From: Bordetella parapertussis
GTDB lineage: Bacteria > Pseudomonadota > Gammaproteobacteria > Burkholderiales > Burkholderiaceae_B
Length of the DNA: 13,110 bases
Reading direction: 5' to 3'
Assembly (NCBI GenBank): GCA_945872285.1
Contig: CAMBZR010000083.1
Span: 1-13,110, forward strand
The notes below the pieces were generated by a model that worked only from the letters and a program-made list of their open reading frames with translations, ran no database searches and was not told the origin of the DNA. Shown piece by piece: positions 13,065 to 13,110 of the stretch. The position numbers and the translations under genes were made by a program. Position 1 is the first letter of the stretch. The number at the start of each line of letters is the position of its first letter.

Positions 13065-13110
13065 TGGTGGGCTGGGCGAGACTCGAACTCGCGACCAACG
13101 GATTAAAAGT
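13065..13110 (-). tRNA. tRNA-Lys(UUU), 3' part, cut by the right edge
   Basis: The minus strand reads from the anticodon loop C-TTT-TAA (anticodon UUU, lysine) through the variable loop, a T arm with GCGAG/CTCGC stem and TTCGAGT loop, the acceptor strand CCAGCCC, discriminator A and an encoded CCA (13067-13065). The D arm and the 5' acceptor strand lie beyond the window. No integrase or attachment repeat is visible beside it. Confidence 0.92.

Noticed and set aside
13014..13110. Integration site of a genomic island at tRNA-Lys
   Set aside because: No integrase, no duplicated tRNA 3' end and no abrupt base-composition change by eye are present in the window.

Overview
The window looks like part of a Burkholderiales (betaproteobacterial) chromosome of medium GC. 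This is inferred from the gene families, not from a search. The pointers are an orphan Bug/TctC-type solute receptor, a DctPQM TRAP transporter, a TauD-type dioxygenase, SMP-30 and HpcH/HpaI enzymes, and Asp/Glu-racemase relatives packed around transport genes. Almost all genes are catabolic enzymes or uptake systems. No transcriptional regulator, transposase, integrase or CRISPR array is visible.

Layout. (1) Left arm, minus strand, about 2790 down to the left edge: an SMP-30/gluconolactonase-like protein, an HpcH/HpaI aldolase, an alpha/beta hydrolase, and the first ~21 codons of an MFS transporter that runs off the window. (2) A divergent promoter region (2791-2959) with two TTGAC-type -35 boxes back to back. 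(3) Plus strand, 2960-6190: a TauD/TfdA-family Fe(II)/2-oxoglutarate dioxygenase, an orphan Bug periplasmic receptor and an MHS-type MFS symporter. (4) A convergent gap of 209 bp. (5) Minus strand, 11480 down to 6400: a hydantoinase/dihydropyrimidinase (GTG start), a hydantoin-racemase-like protein, and TRAP genes dctP, dctQ and dctM. (6) Plus strand, 11636-12358, divergent from (5): a maleate isomerase/arylmalonate decarboxylase-like protein. (7) Minus strand: a small secreted protein of unknown function with its own promoter and terminator, then a second terminator and the 3' half of a tRNA-Lys(UUU) gene cut by the right edge.

How the genes may work together. The left divergent pair of operons reads as one catabolic unit: uptake by the symporters, an initial hydroxylation or cleavage by the dioxygenase, opening of a lactone or ester by the SMP-30-like and alpha/beta hydrolases, and retro-aldol cleavage by the HpcH/HpaI enzyme. 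The substrate is unknown. The right operon pairs capture and import of an organic acid or amide (TRAP) with cyclic-amide hydrolysis (hydantoinase).

The most interesting observation concerns the two Asp/Glu-racemase superfamily proteins beside the hydantoinase. One has lost both catalytic-cysteine positions. The other keeps only the second cysteine and has glycine at the first, which is the pattern of arylmalonate decarboxylase. Together they suggest a cyclic-amide or malonate-type pathway that does not use classical two-cysteine racemisation.
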